A stretch of 64,000 bases of DNA from the NCBI GenBank assembly GCA_023241745.1, contig JALQCY010000002.1, forward strand, positions 744,001 through 808,000. Direction: 5' to 3'. Under the pieces are notes generated by a model. The model was given only the letters and a program-made list of their open reading frames with translations. It did no database searches and had not been told where the DNA came from. This DNA comes from Isoptericola peretonis (GTDB lineage: Bacteria; Actinomycetota; Actinomycetes; Actinomycetales; Cellulomonadaceae). Below, piece after piece: positions 8,788 through 18,659 of the stretch. Every line of letters begins with the position of its first letter. Position 1 is the first letter of the stretch. A program made the position numbers and the translations under genes.

Positions 8788-10961
8788 ACGCCCAGCATGC
8801 CAGGGGCGGGACCGTCGTGGCCGGTCGGCGCGCTGCTCGAGCCGCCCGTGCCGCCCGTGCCGTCGCCGTCGCCGGCGCCGTGCGCGGGGGCGCCGACCTC
8901 GACGGGCTCCTTGCCGGCGGCCGCGGCGTCGCCCGCGAGCGCCGCGACGACGGCCTCCGCCGTGCGGCGCCCCATGCCCCGCACCGACGCGATCTCGTCG
9001 ACGCTCGCCGCACGCAGCCGCTTCACGGAACCGAAGGTGCTCAGCAGCGCCTTGCGTCGCGCCGGCCCGAGGCCGGGGACGTCGTCCAGCACCGACGCCG
9101 TCATCCCCTTGCTCCGCCGGCGGCGGTGCTGCGTGATGGCGAACCGGTGGGCCTCGTCGCGCACACGCTGGAGCAGGTACAGGCCCTCCGACGACCGCTG
9201 CAGGATCACCGGGTAGTCCTCGCCGGGCACCCACACCTCCTCCAGGCGCTTCGCCAGACCGCACAGCGCCACGTCGGTGACGCCCAGCTCGTCGAGGGCC
9301 CGCTGCGCCGCCGCCACCTGGGGCGGGCCGCCGTCCACGACCACGAGGTTGGGCGGGTACGCGAACCGCTTGCGCTCCCCCGGCTCCTCGGCGGCGACCT
9401 CCCCCGAGCGTCGTCGGGCACCGCCGTGCGGGCCTTCGGGCTCCCGCTCGTCGCTGTCGTCCAGCTCGACCTCCCCCGACGCCAGCCGGTCGGTCAGGTA
9501 CCGGCGGAACCGCCGGGTGATCACCTCGTGCATGGCGGCCGTGTCGTCCCGCGCGCCGTCGCCCTCGGGGCCGCGCACCGAGAACGTGCGGTACTCGCTC
9601 TTGCGCGCCAGCCCGTCCTCGAACACGACCATCGACGCGGACTGGTAGGTGCCCTGCGTGTGCGAGATGTCGTAGCACTCGATGCGCAGCGGCGCCGACT
9701 CGAGCCCCAGCGCCTCCTGGATCTCGCGCAGGGCCTGGCTGCGCGTCGTGAGATCGCCCGCCCGGCGGGTGCGGTGCAGGACCAGGGCGTGCTCGGCGTT
9801 CGCCCGCACGGTGCCGGCCAGCTCCCGCTTGTCGCCCCGTTGCGGCACCCGCAGCTCCACGCGGGCGCCGCGCAGGCCCGACAGCCACGCCGTCATCTGG
9901 GCCGGGTCCGGGGGCAGCACCGGCACCAGGACCTCGCGCGGCACCGCGTCGCGCGCCTCCCGGCGCGCCGCCGCGCGCACCTCGGCGTCGGCGGACGCGC
10001 CGTCCGCCGCGGCGCGGGCGTCCTCCACCGCGCCGTACACCTGCTGCAGCAGGTGCTCCACCAGCTCGGCGTCCGTGACGTCCTCGACCTTCTCCACGAT
10101 CCAGCCGCGCTGGCCGCGGATGCGCCCGCCGCGCACGTGGAAGACCTGGACCGCGGCCTCGAGCTCGTCGCCGGCCAGGGCGAAGACGTCGGCGTCGGTC
10201 GCGTCCGGCAGCACCACCGCGTTCTTCTCGGTGGCGCGGCGCAGCGCCTGGATGTCGTCGCGCAGGCGGGCCGCCTGCTCGTACTCCATCGACGCGGCCG
10301 CCTCGTTCATCCGCTGCGTCAGCCGGCGCTCGAACCGTTGGGTGTCCCCCGCCATGAAGTCGCAGAAGTCCTGCGCGAGCTGCTTGTGGTCGTCGACGCC
10401 GATGCGACCCACGCACGGCGCCGAGCACTTGTCGATGTACCCCAGCAGGCAGGGCCGGCCCGTCTGGTGCGCCCTACGGTAGACACCGGCCGAGCACGTG
10501 CGGATCGGGAACACCCGCAGGAGCAGGTCGAGGGTCTCCCGGATCGCCCACGCGTGCCCGTACGGCCCGAAGTACCGGTTGCCCGGGCGCTTGGCCCCCC
10601 GCATCACCTGGGCGCGCGGCACCTCCTCCGCCATCGTCACGGCGAGGTACGGGTACGACTTGTCGTCGCGGTACTTCACGTTGAAGCGCGGGTCGTACTC
10701 CTTGATCCAGGAGTACTCCAGCGCCAGGGCCTCGACCTCGGTGCCCACGACCGTCCACTCGACCGACGCCGCGGTCGTGACCATCGTCTGCGTGCGGTGG
10801 TGCAGGTGCGCGACGTCCTGGAAGTAGCTGGACAGCCGCGCCCGCAGGTTCTTCGCCTTGCCGACGTAGATCACGCGTCCGTGCGCGTCGCGGAACCGGT
10901 AGACGCCGGGGGACGTGGGGATCTCCCCCGGTCTCGGTCGGTAGGTCGCTGGGTCGGCCAT
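8784..10961 (-). CDS. uvrC: Excinuclease ABC subunit C
   Basis: Makes both incisions around damaged DNA in nucleotide excision repair with UvrA and UvrB. The 725-residue protein has an N-terminal GIY-YIG nuclease ([26 protein letters not shown], about residues 18-43), a UvrB-binding UVR motif ([23 protein letters not shown], about 215-240), a C-terminal RNase H-like nuclease ([21 protein letters not shown] and [15 protein letters not shown] motif) and a helix-hairpin-helix pair ([20 protein letters not shown]). The C-terminal 50 residues are Gly/Ala/Pro-rich and probably disordered, making it somewhat longer than usual. It starts the block that continues with rapZ, yvcK and whiA. Confidence 0.96.
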   Translation of the reverse strand: MADPATYRPRPGEIPTSPGVYRFRDAHGRVIYVGKAKNLRARLSSYFQDVAHLHHRTQTMVTTAASVEWTVVGTEVEALALEYSWIKEYDPRFNVKYRDDKSYPYLAVTMAEEVPRAQVMRGAKRPGNRYFGPYGHAWAIRETLDLLLRVFPIRTCSAGVYRRAHQTGRPCLLGYIDKCSAPCVGRIGVDDHKQLAQDFCDFMAGDTQRFERRLTQRMNEAAASMEYEQAARLRDDIQALRRATEKNAVVLPDATDADVFALAGDELEAAVQVFHVRGGRIRGQRGWIVEKVEDVTDAELVEHLLQQVYGAVEDARAAADGASADAEVRAAARREARDAVPREVLVPVLPPDPAQMTAWLSGLRGARVELRVPQRGDKRELAGTVRANAEHALVLHRTRRAGDLTTRSQALREIQEALGLESAPLRIECYDISHTQGTYQSASMVVFEDGLARKSEYRTFSVRGPEGDGARDDTAAMHEVITRRFRRYLTDRLASGEVELDDSDEREPEGPHGGARRRSGEVAAEEPGERKRFAYPPNLVVVDGGPPQVAAAQRALDELGVTDVALCGLAKRLEEVWVPGEDYPVILQRSSEGLYLLQRVRDEAHRFAITQHRRRRSKGMTASVLDDVPGLGPARRKALLSTFGSVKRLRAASVDEIASVRGMGRRTAEAVVAALAGDAAAAGKEPVEVGAPAHGAGDGDGTGGTGGSSSAPTGHDGPAPGMLGV

Positions 10962-11019
10962 GCCGTCAGCGTAGGTCAGGCCACCGACGGTCCGGCGCGC
11001 CCGGGCGCCCTGCCGGCCG

Positions 11020-11919
11020 CTACTTCATCGTGCCCGCCGAGACCGAGCCCTGGAGCTGGCGCTGGAAGATCAGGTAGGTGATCAGGACGGGGACGATGGT
11101 GATCACCACGGCCGCGAACATCGCCCCGAAGTCCACCGCGTAGCCGGCGGACGAGACGAACGCCGCGAGCCGCTGGGAGAGCACCCAGTTCTCCTGGTTC
11201 GGGTTCAGCGCCACCGGCAGGAGGAACTGGTTCCACAGGCCGAGGAAGTTGAAGATCGCCACCGAGGCCATGCCGGGACGCGCCATCGGCAGCATCACCT
11301 GGAAGAACGTGCGCCAGTGGCCGGCGCCGTCGATCGCGGCCGCCTCGGCGATCTCCTCCGGGAGCCCCCGGAAGAACGCGTACAGGAAGAACACCGTGAA
11401 CGGGAGGGCGAACGCCACGTACGTGACGATCAGGCCGGGCAGCGTGCCCCGCAGCCCGACGTTGCCCAGCACGAAGAACAGAGGCACGATCGCCAGGAAC
11501 ACCGGGAACGTCAGCCCGGCGAGCATGAGGTAGTAGATCGCGCGCCTGCCGGGGAACTCGTACCGCCCCAGCACGTAGGCGCACATGGCGCCGAGCAGCA
11601 TGACCAGCACGAGGGCCGACCCCACCACGATGACGGTGTTGAAGAACGCGCGGCCGATCTCGGCGTCCGTCCACGCGCTGACGTAGTTGGTCCAGCCCCA
11701 CTCGGCCGGCAGCGAGAACGGGGAGGCGAAGATCTCCGAGCTCGTCTTGAACGACCCGATCAGCACCCAGATCATCGGGGCGATCACGAGGACGCACCAG
11801 ACCACCAGGACGGTGTGGGACATGCCCGCGACGGCGCGGTCCCCGCCCCGTCCGCGCTCCCGGCGCCCGTCGGTCCGGACCTTCGGCGGCGAGGCCGCCG
11901 CGCTCGTGACCGCGGTCAT
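11020..11919 (-). CDS. ngcG: Carbohydrate ABC importer permease, NgcG-like
   Basis: Inner-membrane permease of a CUT1-type sugar importer, likely for N-acetylglucosamine or chitobiose given its binding protein partner. The 299-residue protein has six predicted helices after a charged 35-residue N-terminus. It carries the cytoplasmic EAA loop [28 protein letters not shown] that contacts the ATPase. It overlaps the preceding permease by ATGA, so the two are coupled. No ATP-binding subunit follows; the next gene is uvrC. The gene name rests on linkage to the NgcE-like lipoprotein. Confidence 0.85.
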   Translation of the reverse strand: MTAVTSAAASPPKVRTDGRRERGRGGDRAVAGMSHTVLVVWCVLVIAPMIWVLIGSFKTSSEIFASPFSLPAEWGWTNYVSAWTDAEIGRAFFNTVIVVGSALVLVMLLGAMCAYVLGRYEFPGRRAIYYLMLAGLTFPVFLAIVPLFFVLGNVGLRGTLPGLIVTYVAFALPFTVFFLYAFFRGLPEEIAEAAAIDGAGHWRTFFQVMLPMARPGMASVAIFNFLGLWNQFLLPVALNPNQENWVLSQRLAAFVSSAGYAVDFGAMFAAVVITIVPVLITYLIFQRQLQGSVSAGTMK

Positions 11920-12938
11920 CGCCGCCCCCTGTCGTCCCTGCCGCCCGCGAGGCGGTTCACCGTGAACACGAGGGCCGCGAAGAGGAGCGTGACGATCGCC
12001 ATCGCCACCCCCATCGCGCTCGCGTAGCCGAACTTGCCCTCCGTGAACGCCGTCCGGAACAGCTGCTGCGACATCACGAGCGTGCTGTTGTCCGGGCCGC
12101 CCTGCGGGTTGAGCGCCTGGACGTAGACGAACAGGTCGAGGGCGATGATCCCGATGTAGATGTAGGCGGTCTGCACGTTGTCCCGGATGAGCGGGAGGGT
12201 GATCGACCACGACATGCGGACCCGCCCCGCGCCGTCGATGCGCGCGGCCTCGTAGGTCTCCGAGGGCACGCCCTTGATGGCCGCGATGAACAGGAGCATG
12301 TAGAACCCGACGAAGCCCCAGACGACCACGAACATCGTGACCGGCATCGCCGTGCCGACGTTGCCCAGCCACGCGAAGGACTCGAACCGGTCCAGCCCGA
12401 GCCAGGTCAGCACGCCGTTCACCAGGCCGTTGCTCGGGTCGAAGATCAGTCGCCACATGATGCCCACGGCGATGCCGGGGATGACATAGGGGAACAGCGA
12501 CACGACCCGGTAGAAGCCCGAGCCGCGCACCCCGCGCACCTGTCCGCGACCCGAGCCGCCCACCGTGATGAGGATCGCGAAGACCAGGGCGATGGCGATC
12601 GTGAAGAAGGGGATGAAGATGCCGAACATCACCGAGTTGCCCACGGCGTTGACGAACCGCGGGTCCTGGACGAGAGCGGCGAAGTTGTCGAGGCCCACGA
12701 CGTTGAACTCCGCCGAGAAGCCCGACCAGTCCGTCAGGGCGTAGAAGGCGGCCTGCACGAACGGCCAGATGACGAAGACGAGGAAGAGCACCAGGGGGAC
12801 GCCGAGGAACACGACGAAGAAGCTGACGCTGTCGAACGACGCCCTGCCGAGCCGCCCCCGGCGGGGCCCGTCACCGGGTCCCGCCGGGCCGCCCTCCGCC
12901 GAGGGCAGGGTCCGCCCCGTCGGGGGGATCGCGGTCAT
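11916..12938 (-). CDS. ngcF: Carbohydrate ABC importer permease, NgcF-like
   Basis: First permease of the same importer, MalF-type. The 340-residue protein has a disordered, Pro/Gly-rich N-terminus (1-30), six predicted membrane segments from about residue 38, and the EAA loop SETYEAARIDGAGRVRMSWSITLPLI near residue 235. Start ATG at 12938 overlaps the stop of the binding-protein gene (ATGA), and its own stop overlaps the next permease start, giving a tightly coupled three-gene operon. The order binding protein, permease, permease matches ngcEFG of streptomycetes. Confidence 0.86.
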   Translation of the reverse strand: MTAIPPTGRTLPSAEGGPAGPGDGPRRGRLGRASFDSVSFFVVFLGVPLVLFLVFVIWPFVQAAFYALTDWSGFSAEFNVVGLDNFAALVQDPRFVNAVGNSVMFGIFIPFFTIAIALVFAILITVGGSGRGQVRGVRGSGFYRVVSLFPYVIPGIAVGIMWRLIFDPSNGLVNGVLTWLGLDRFESFAWLGNVGTAMPVTMFVVVWGFVGFYMLLFIAAIKGVPSETYEAARIDGAGRVRMSWSITLPLIRDNVQTAYIYIGIIALDLFVYVQALNPQGGPDNSTLVMSQQLFRTAFTEGKFGYASAMGVAMAIVTLLFAALVFTVNRLAGGRDDRGRR

Positions 12939-14380
12939 GACACCTCGATCTTCTCGATCGTGTCGTCCTCACGGATGCGGTCGGTGATCGCCTGCAGCTC
13001 GCTGGTGAGGTCCTCGACCGACTTCTTGCCGTCCAGGAACGAGTTCCAGATCGGCAGCTGCTCCGGGTTCATCCCGTAGGTGTTGACGAAGTTGAACGTG
13101 AAGATGTCGCCCCCCGCCGCGGACAGCATGTCGGTCTGGGAGACCAGCGCCGTCGACCCGAAGCCGTCGGCGGGCACGATGTCCTTGACGATGGTCGGCG
13201 CGAGCTTCGTCTTCGAGAAGTTGGTCGCGGACTCCTTCGAGAGCATGACGCGCAGCAGCTCCTTGCCGCCCGCGACGCTCTTCGCCTGCGACGGCACGAT
13301 GAACGGCTCGCCGGCCGTCGAGTGGAGGGCCGTGGGTGCCATCGCCGCCCCCGAGGTGACCGAGAAGCTCGGCACGCCCTTCATCTGGAAGTCGGGCGCC
13401 GTCTGGTCCTTCATCTCGTTCTCGATCCACGACCCGGACGGGTAGAGGAGCGCTTCCTGCTTGTTGCTCCACTGCGCCTGAGCCGCAGTGAACTGGGTGC
13501 CCGACCCGCCGGGCTTGAAGTACCCGAGGTCGACGATCTCCTTCATGATCGTGAAGGTCGCCTGGAGCGCGTCGTTCGACCAGCAGTCGGCCTCGAGGTT
13601 CTCGAGCGCGAGACGGACCTCGTCCCCGCCCTCCTTGATGGCCGACTCGATCGCGAGGGTCTGGTAGTAGGTGGCGGCCTCCGTGCCCCAGAGGAAGAGG
13701 TACTTGCCGGCCTCCTTGGCCTCGGCCCCGAGGGCCTTCGCCTCCTCCCAGGTGGTCGGTGGCGTCCAGCCGTTCTGCTCGAAGAGGCTCGCCGAGTACC
13801 AGACGCCGTAGACGGTGAGCACGTAGTTGAGGGCAGCGAACTTGTCGCCGTAGGTGCCCGGCGCGAGGACGCCTTCGTAGAGGGTGTCGCGGATGGTCGT
13901 GCCCTCGACGTTGGGCGCGTCGATGACGTCGGTGAGGTCCTCGAGCTGGTCGAGGATCGTGTTGAAGCCGATCGACTGGGCCCCGGAGTTGTCCACCAGG
14001 TCCGGCGGGTTGCCGCCCACGAACCGCGGCTGCAGCTCGGTGGCGATCTGCGTCGACGGCGAGACCTTGACCGAGGAGCCGGCGTGCAGGCCCGCGAGGA
14101 CCTCCCCGGCGAACTCGACGTAGTCCACCCCGTAGCCGCCGTCGAAGATGACGGCGTCGACGGTCGTGTTCTCGGTCATGCCGAAGGGGTTCTTCGGGTC
14201 GGCGTTGCCCGTCGGCGAGGCGCTCTCCTCGCCCTCGTTGCTCCCGCCGCCCGTCGCGCACGCCGCGAGGGGAAGGCCGAGCGGGACCGCGGCGGCCGTG
14301 TACATCACGGCCCGGAGCACCGATCGGCGGGTGGGTGGGGACGTGGGGTTGCTGGGGGGTGTGGTGAAGTTGCTGGTCAT
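12935..14380 (-). CDS. ngcE: N-acetylglucosamine/diacetylchitobiose-binding lipoprotein, NgcE-like
   Basis: Extracellular solute-binding lipoprotein that would capture GlcNAc and chitobiose for import. Residues 1-41 form an export signal with a twin-arginine pair (Arg18-Arg19) and lipobox LAAC, with Cys41 as lipidation site. The mature part carries segments I recognise from Streptomyces NgcE: LQPRFVGGNPPDLVDNSGA, TVYGVWYSASLF, YPSGSWIENE and GEPFIVPSQAKSVAGGKELLRVMLSKESA. Length 481 is normal. The family call is by recalled similarity, so the exact ligand is inferred. The gene heads ngcEFG and is preceded by a clear promoter and a DasR-type site, consistent with control by GlcNAc phosphates. 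Confidence 0.86.
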   Translation of the reverse strand: MTSNFTTPPSNPTSPPTRRSVLRAVMYTAAAVPLGLPLAACATGGGSNEGEESASPTGNADPKNPFGMTENTTVDAVIFDGGYGVDYVEFAGEVLAGLHAGSSVKVSPSTQIATELQPRFVGGNPPDLVDNSGAQSIGFNTILDQLEDLTDVIDAPNVEGTTIRDTLYEGVLAPGTYGDKFAALNYVLTVYGVWYSASLFEQNGWTPPTTWEEAKALGAEAKEAGKYLFLWGTEAATYYQTLAIESAIKEGGDEVRLALENLEADCWSNDALQATFTIMKEIVDLGYFKPGGSGTQFTAAQAQWSNKQEALLYPSGSWIENEMKDQTAPDFQMKGVPSFSVTSGAAMAPTALHSTAGEPFIVPSQAKSVAGGKELLRVMLSKESATNFSKTKLAPTIVKDIVPADGFGSTALVSQTDMLSAAGGDIFTFNFVNTYGMNPEQLPIWNSFLDGKKSVEDLTSELQAITDRIREDDTIEKIEVS

Positions 14381-14553
14381 CGTCGTTGATGCCCTTCGTG
14401 TCAGGGTGCGCCTGTCGGCGCCCCGCCAACCGGTGGCTGCTCTGCCCCGCGCGGGGCCCTGCGCCGACCTCCTCGTCTACGCGGCGGTGAGCGGTCGCGG
14501 GGGTCCCGCGACGCTCACGGAAAAATCTCCCCTCCACCAGAGGGATGAAGTGG

Positions 14554-14582
14554 AAAATATTCACACCGCGGCGCCACGTCAA
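14554..14582 (-). promoter_or_regulatory. Promoter of the ngcEFG operon
   Basis: On the minus strand TTGACG (14582-14577) and TATTTT (14559-14554) are separated by exactly 17 bases. This matches a principal-sigma promoter, in an A/T-rich island that stands out in this GC-rich DNA. The predicted start is about 165 bases before the ngcE ATG. Confidence 0.75.
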
Positions 14583-14606
14583 CAGGCCACACGAACCTGT
14601 GACCGG

Positions 14607-14622
14607 ACTGGTATAGATCACC
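14607..14622. promoter_or_regulatory. DasR-like (dre) operator
   Basis: ACTGGTATAGATCACC matches the known DasR responsive element ACTGGTCTAGACCACT at 13 of 16 positions, and keeps the inverted-repeat layout. It lies 25 bases upstream of the -35 of the ngcE promoter. DasR is the GntR-family repressor released by glucosamine 6-phosphate in streptomycetes. Control of this operon by a DasR homologue is inferred. Confidence 0.68.
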
Positions 14623-14624
14623 CG

Positions 14625-14640
14625 GCCCGGTGGACCGGGC
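14625..14640 (-). terminator. Short hairpin after the OsmC gene
   Basis: GCCCGG-TGGA-CCGGGC forms a 6-bp stem with a tetraloop, 7 bases past the OsmC stop. It is a plausible terminator that would insulate the ngcE promoter from upstream transcription. Confidence 0.4.
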
Positions 14641-14646
14641 GGGGGC

Positions 14647-15159
14647 TCACGCCGCGGGCGTCGAGCGGCGCAACGGAGCGGGCTCGACGAGCACCGAGAA
14701 GTTCACGGAGCGGGCGATGAAGCACTGGGCGTGCGCCCGGTGGTGGAGCTCCGCCACCCGCTCGTCGGTCGCGTGCGGGCCGTCGTCGACGGTCACCCGC
14801 GGACGCAGCGTGACGTCGGTGAACTGACCCTCGCCGCGCGACTCGACGCGCATCGTGCCGGTCGTGTCGTCGATGTACTCCCGCACGACGAGCCCACGCT
14901 CCGCGGCGAGGTGCAGGAACCACAGCATGTGGCACTGCGCGAGGCTCGCCACGAACAGCTCCTCCGGGTTGTACCGGGCGGGGTCGCCGCGGAACGCCGG
15001 GTCCGCGCTGCCGGGGAGGGGCGCCTTGCCGGGCAGGCGCACCTGGTGGTCGCGCGAGTACGCCGTGTACGACGTCGTACCCGCCTCCCCACCGGGAGGG
15101 GCGACCTCACCGAGGTCGGGCCAGGCGACGGTCACGGCGTAGTTGTGGTGCGCACCCAT
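14647..15159 (-). CDS. OsmC family peroxiredoxin-like protein
   Basis: OsmC/Ohr-type protein of 170 residues, likely a thiol-dependent peroxidase acting on organic or general hydroperoxides. The two redox cysteines of the family are visible in LAQCHMLWFLHLA and HAQCFIARSVNF, and the conserved PEELFVASLAQCH helix precedes the first. The ATG before GAHHNYAV is chosen; a GTG two codons earlier is possible and neither has a strong ribosome site. It follows uvrA by 17 bases and could be cotranscribed with it. OsmC and Ohr subgroups cannot be separated with certainty by eye; the sequence looks closer to the YhfA/OsmC side. Confidence 0.88.
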   Translation of the reverse strand: MGAHHNYAVTVAWPDLGEVAPPGGEAGTTSYTAYSRDHQVRLPGKAPLPGSADPAFRGDPARYNPEELFVASLAQCHMLWFLHLAAERGLVVREYIDDTTGTMRVESRGEGQFTDVTLRPRVTVDDGPHATDERVAELHHRAHAQCFIARSVNFSVLVEPAPLRRSTPAA

Positions 15160-15176
15160 GGCCACACGCTAGAGCC

Positions 15177-18164
15177 TCAGGCGGCGCTGCGCTTTCCGGG
15201 CCGCTTCGCCTTGGTCGTGCCCTTCCCCGCGCTCTTCGCCGAGCTGCGCGCCCGCGGCGCGGAGGACGCCGACGTCGCGGCGGCGGAACGCGCGGACGAC
15301 GCTCCGGCCGTCGGGACGGCCGGGTGCGCGTCGAGGATCGGCGCGAGGAACCGGCCCGTGTGGCTCGCCTCGACCCGGGCCACCTCCTCGGGCGTCCCCT
15401 CGGCCACGACGGTCCCGCCGCCGGAGCCGCCCTCGGGACCCATGTCGACGACCCAGTCGGCGCTCTTGATCACGTCGAGGTTGTGCTCGATGACCAGGAC
15501 CGTGTTGCCCTTGTCGACGAGCGACTGCAGCACCCCGAGCAGCTTGCGGATGTCCTCGAAGTGCAGCCCCGTGGTCGGCTCGTCGAGCACGTAGATGGTG
15601 CGGCCGGTGGAGCGCTTCTGCAGCTCGCTGGCCAGCTTCACCCGCTGCGCCTCGCCGCCCGAGAGCGTCGGCGCCGGCTGCCCGAGGCGGACGTACCCCA
15701 GCCCGACCTCGACCAGCGTGGTGAGGTAGCGGGAGATCGCGGGGAACGCGGCGAAGAACTCCGCGGCCTCCTCGATCGGCATGTCCAGCACGTCCGCGAC
15801 CGTCTTGCCCTTGAAGTGCACCTCGAGCGTCTCGCGGTTGTACCGCGCCCCGTGGCAGACCTCGCACGGGACGTAGACGTCCGGCAGGAAGTTCATCTCG
15901 ATCTTCAGCGTGCCGTCGCCGGCACACGCCTCGCAGCGCCCGCCCTTGACGTTGAACGAGAACCGTCCCGGCCCGTAGCCGCGGACCTTCGCCTCCTCGG
16001 TCTCGGCGAAGATCTTGCGGATCCGGTCCCAGACGCCGGTGTACGTGGCGGGGTTCGACCGCGGCGTGCGGCCGATCGGACCCTGGTCGACGTGCACCAC
16101 CTTGTCGAGCTGGTCCATCCCGGTGACACGGGTGTGCCGGCCCGCCACCTGGCGGGCGCCGTTGAGCTCGTTCGCGAGCACCGTGTGCAGGATCGAGTTG
16201 ACGAGCGTGGACTTGCCCGAGCCCGACACGCCCGTGACGGCGGTGAGCACACCGAGCGGGAACGAGACGTCGATCCCGCGCAGGTTGTTCTCCCGCGCAC
16301 CGACGACCGTGACCTGGCGCGCGCCCTCCGTGGCCCGGCGCTCGGCGGGCAGCGCGATGCTGCGCCGGCCGGACAGGTACGCGCCCGTCATCGAGCCCTC
16401 GGCCTCGAGCAGGCCGGCGTAGTCCCCCGAGTGCACGACGCGGCCGCCGTGCTCTCCGGCACCGGGGCCGACGTCGACGATCCAGTCCGCGGCACGGATG
16501 GTGTCCTCGTCGTGCTCGACCACGATCAGCGTGTTGCCCAGGTCCCGCAGGCGCGTGAGCGTCTCGATCAGGCGCCGGTTGTCCCGCTGGTGCAGCCCGA
16601 TCGACGGCTCGTCGAGCACGTAGAGGACGCCGACCAGGCCGGAACCGATCTGCGTGGCGAGCCGGATGCGTTGCGCCTCGCCGCCGGACAGGGTGCCCGC
16701 CGGGCGCTCCAGGGACAGGTAGTGCAGGCCGACGTCGACGAGGAACCCCAGCCGCGCGTGGATCTCCTTGAGGACCTCGACCGCGATGGCGCGCTCGCGC
16801 TCGCCGAGCTCGAGGCCGTCGAGGAAGTGCTTCGCCTCGTCGATCGGCATCCGGCAGACGTCCCAGATCGACTTGCCGCCGACGGTGACCGCGAGGACCT
16901 CGGGCTTGAGCCGGGCGCCGGAGCACACCGGGCACGGGACCTCGCGCATGTAGGCCTCGTACTTCTCCTTGGACCAGTCGGACTCGGTCTCCCGGTGCCG
17001 TCGCTCCAGGAAGGTGACCGCGCCCTCGAAGCCCGTGGAGTACTGCCGCTCCCGGCCCCACCGGTTCTTGTAGCGCACGTGCACCTGGTGGTTGCGACCG
17101 AACAGGATGGCGTCGCGGGCACGCTGCGGCAGCGCGCGCCACGGCACGTCCATGGAGAAGCTCATCTCCTCCGCGAGGGCGGTGAGCACGCGCTCGAAGT
17201 ACTCCGAGGACGTCAGAGCCCACGGGACCACCGCCCCGTCGCGCAGGGTCTTCTCCTCGTCGGGCACCACCAGGTCGGGGTCGACCTCCAGGCGGAAGCC
17301 GATGCCGGTGCACTCCGGGCAGGCGCCGTACGGGGCGTTGAAGGAGAACGTGCGCGGCTCGATCTCGTCGAGGGCGAGCGGGTGGTCGTTGGGGCACGCC
17401 CGCTTCTCGGAGAACTTGCGCACCCGGTCCAGGTCGTCGATGCCGGCGTCGACGAGCTCGACCATCACCAGACCGCCCGCGAGACGCAGCGCGGTCTCCA
17501 CCGAGTCGGTGAGCCGACGCTGCACGCCGTCTCGCGAGACGAGCCGGTCCACGACGACCTCGATGTCGTGCTTGAGCTTCTTCTCGAGCGCAGGCGGGTC
17601 GGTCAGCTGCACGACCTCGCCGTCGACGCGCGCGCGGGCGAAGCCCTGCGTCTGCAGCTCGGCGAACAGGTCGGCGTACTCGCCCTTGCGGCCCCGCACG
17701 ACGGGCGCGAGCACCTGGTAGCGGGTGCCCTCGGGCAGCTCCAGCAGCTTGTCGACGATCTGCTGCGGCGTCTGGGAGCGGACCGGCTCCCCGCACACGG
17801 GGCAGTGCTGCGTGCCCGCGCGCGCGAACAGCAGGCGCAGGTAGTCGTAGACCTCGGTGATCGTGCCCACGGTCGACCGCGGGTTGCGGTTGGTCGACTT
17901 CTGGTCGATCGACACCGCGGGCGACAGGCCCTCGATGAAGTCGACGTCGGGCTTGTCCATCTGCCCCAGGAACTGGCGGGCGTACGCGGAGAGGGACTCC
18001 ACGTAGCGGCGCTGCCCCTCGGCGAAGATCGTGTCGAACGCCAGCGACGACTTGCCGGAGCCCGACAGGCCGGTGAAGACGATGAGCCCGTCACGCGGGA
18101 GGTCGAGCTCGACGTTCTGGAGGTTGTGCTCGCGGGCGCCGGAGATGACGAGGCGGTTGCTCAC
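15177..18164 (-). CDS. uvrA: Excinuclease ABC subunit A
   Basis: Damage-recognition ATPase of nucleotide excision repair that loads UvrB. The 995-residue protein has two ABC modules: Walker A GLSGSGKS (32-39) and a second in [15 protein letters not shown], signatures with LSGGEAQR in both halves, and zinc-binding cysteine clusters (CPVC near 95, CPVCSGARL, and CEAC-CEVC in the C-terminal half). [23 protein letters not shown] is a further hallmark. The C-terminal 45 residues are Ala/Ser/Lys-rich and low complexity, longer than in most homologues. The divergent YciI gene begins 127 bases away. No LexA-type box was found in that gap. Confidence 0.98.
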   Translation of the reverse strand: MSNRLVISGAREHNLQNVELDLPRDGLIVFTGLSGSGKSSLAFDTIFAEGQRRYVESLSAYARQFLGQMDKPDVDFIEGLSPAVSIDQKSTNRNPRSTVGTITEVYDYLRLLFARAGTQHCPVCGEPVRSQTPQQIVDKLLELPEGTRYQVLAPVVRGRKGEYADLFAELQTQGFARARVDGEVVQLTDPPALEKKLKHDIEVVVDRLVSRDGVQRRLTDSVETALRLAGGLVMVELVDAGIDDLDRVRKFSEKRACPNDHPLALDEIEPRTFSFNAPYGACPECTGIGFRLEVDPDLVVPDEEKTLRDGAVVPWALTSSEYFERVLTALAEEMSFSMDVPWRALPQRARDAILFGRNHQVHVRYKNRWGRERQYSTGFEGAVTFLERRHRETESDWSKEKYEAYMREVPCPVCSGARLKPEVLAVTVGGKSIWDVCRMPIDEAKHFLDGLELGERERAIAVEVLKEIHARLGFLVDVGLHYLSLERPAGTLSGGEAQRIRLATQIGSGLVGVLYVLDEPSIGLHQRDNRRLIETLTRLRDLGNTLIVVEHDEDTIRAADWIVDVGPGAGEHGGRVVHSGDYAGLLEAEGSMTGAYLSGRRSIALPAERRATEGARQVTVVGARENNLRGIDVSFPLGVLTAVTGVSGSGKSTLVNSILHTVLANELNGARQVAGRHTRVTGMDQLDKVVHVDQGPIGRTPRSNPATYTGVWDRIRKIFAETEEAKVRGYGPGRFSFNVKGGRCEACAGDGTLKIEMNFLPDVYVPCEVCHGARYNRETLEVHFKGKTVADVLDMPIEEAAEFFAAFPAISRYLTTLVEVGLGYVRLGQPAPTLSGGEAQRVKLASELQKRSTGRTIYVLDEPTTGLHFEDIRKLLGVLQSLVDKGNTVLVIEHNLDVIKSADWVVDMGPEGGSGGGTVVAEGTPEEVARVEASHTGRFLAPILDAHPAVPTAGASSARSAAATSASSAPRARSSAKSAGKGTTKAKRPGKRSAA

Positions 18165-18291
18165 CCGGGCATCCTACGTCGGACAGCCGACATTCGTACA
18201 GGCGTTCTATGGCGGGATCCGTCACACCTTCGACCACCCGGGGGCACGGAACGGCCTGCCGCCGCGGCCCCGCGGGTGCTTGGATGTCGCC

Positions 18292-18588
18292 ATGCCCGTC
18301 TACGCCGTCACGTACGTCTACGTCACCGACCCCGAACGACTCGCCGAGGTGCGGCCCGAGCACCGGGAGTTCCTGCACGACCTCCACGCGCGGCGGGAGC
18401 TGCGGGTGTCGGGCCCGCTGCCGGCCACCCCGGACGGCGAGCCGGGCGGCGCCCTCCTCCTGGTCGAGGCCGACGACGCCACCGCCGCGCTCGCGCTGCT
18501 GGACGCCGACCCCATGCGTCGCGAGGGCCTGGTCGCGCACCGCGCGGCGCGCGAGTTCCTGCCCGTCATCGGCGGCTTCGCCGCCTGA
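18292..18588 (+). CDS. YciI family protein
   Basis: Small 98-residue ferredoxin-like fold protein of the YciI family. It has PVYAVTYVYVTDPERLAEVRPEHREFLHDL, where the conserved His is expected, and LLLVEADDATAALALLDADP, typical of the family. The biochemical role of YciI proteins is poorly known; some act as dehalogenase-like or muconolactone isomerase-like enzymes. It is a lone plus-strand gene between divergent uvrA and convergent terC and is closed by a strong hairpin. The ATG at 18292 fits the family N-terminus. Confidence 0.85.
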   Translation: MPVYAVTYVYVTDPERLAEVRPEHREFLHDLHARRELRVSGPLPATPDGEPGGALLLVEADDATAALALLDADPMRREGLVAHRAAREFLPVIGGFAA

Positions 18589-18602
18589 GCCAGGCCCGGC
18601 CG

Positions 18603-18652
18603 ACGCGCGAGGGCCCCGGAGCGGCGGCAGCTGCTCCGGGGCCCTCGCGCGT
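18603..18652. terminator. 20-bp perfect inverted repeat between convergent genes
   Basis: Arms 18603-18622 and 18633-18652 are exact 20-base complements with a 10-base loop. The structure lies between the YciI stop and the terC stop, so it should serve as a bidirectional terminator. It has no T tract. Confidence 0.75.
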
Positions 18653-18659
18653 GCCGGAC

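Noticed and set aside
11020..14380. Interpreting the sugar importer as a maltose system
   Set aside because: The binding protein carries NgcE-type segments and the upstream site is dre-like, neither of which fits a maltose operon.
18165..18291. Search for a LexA (SOS) box before uvrA, and likewise before uvrB and uvrC
   Set aside because: No GAAC-N4-GTTC type dyad matching the actinobacterial consensus was found in these gaps.
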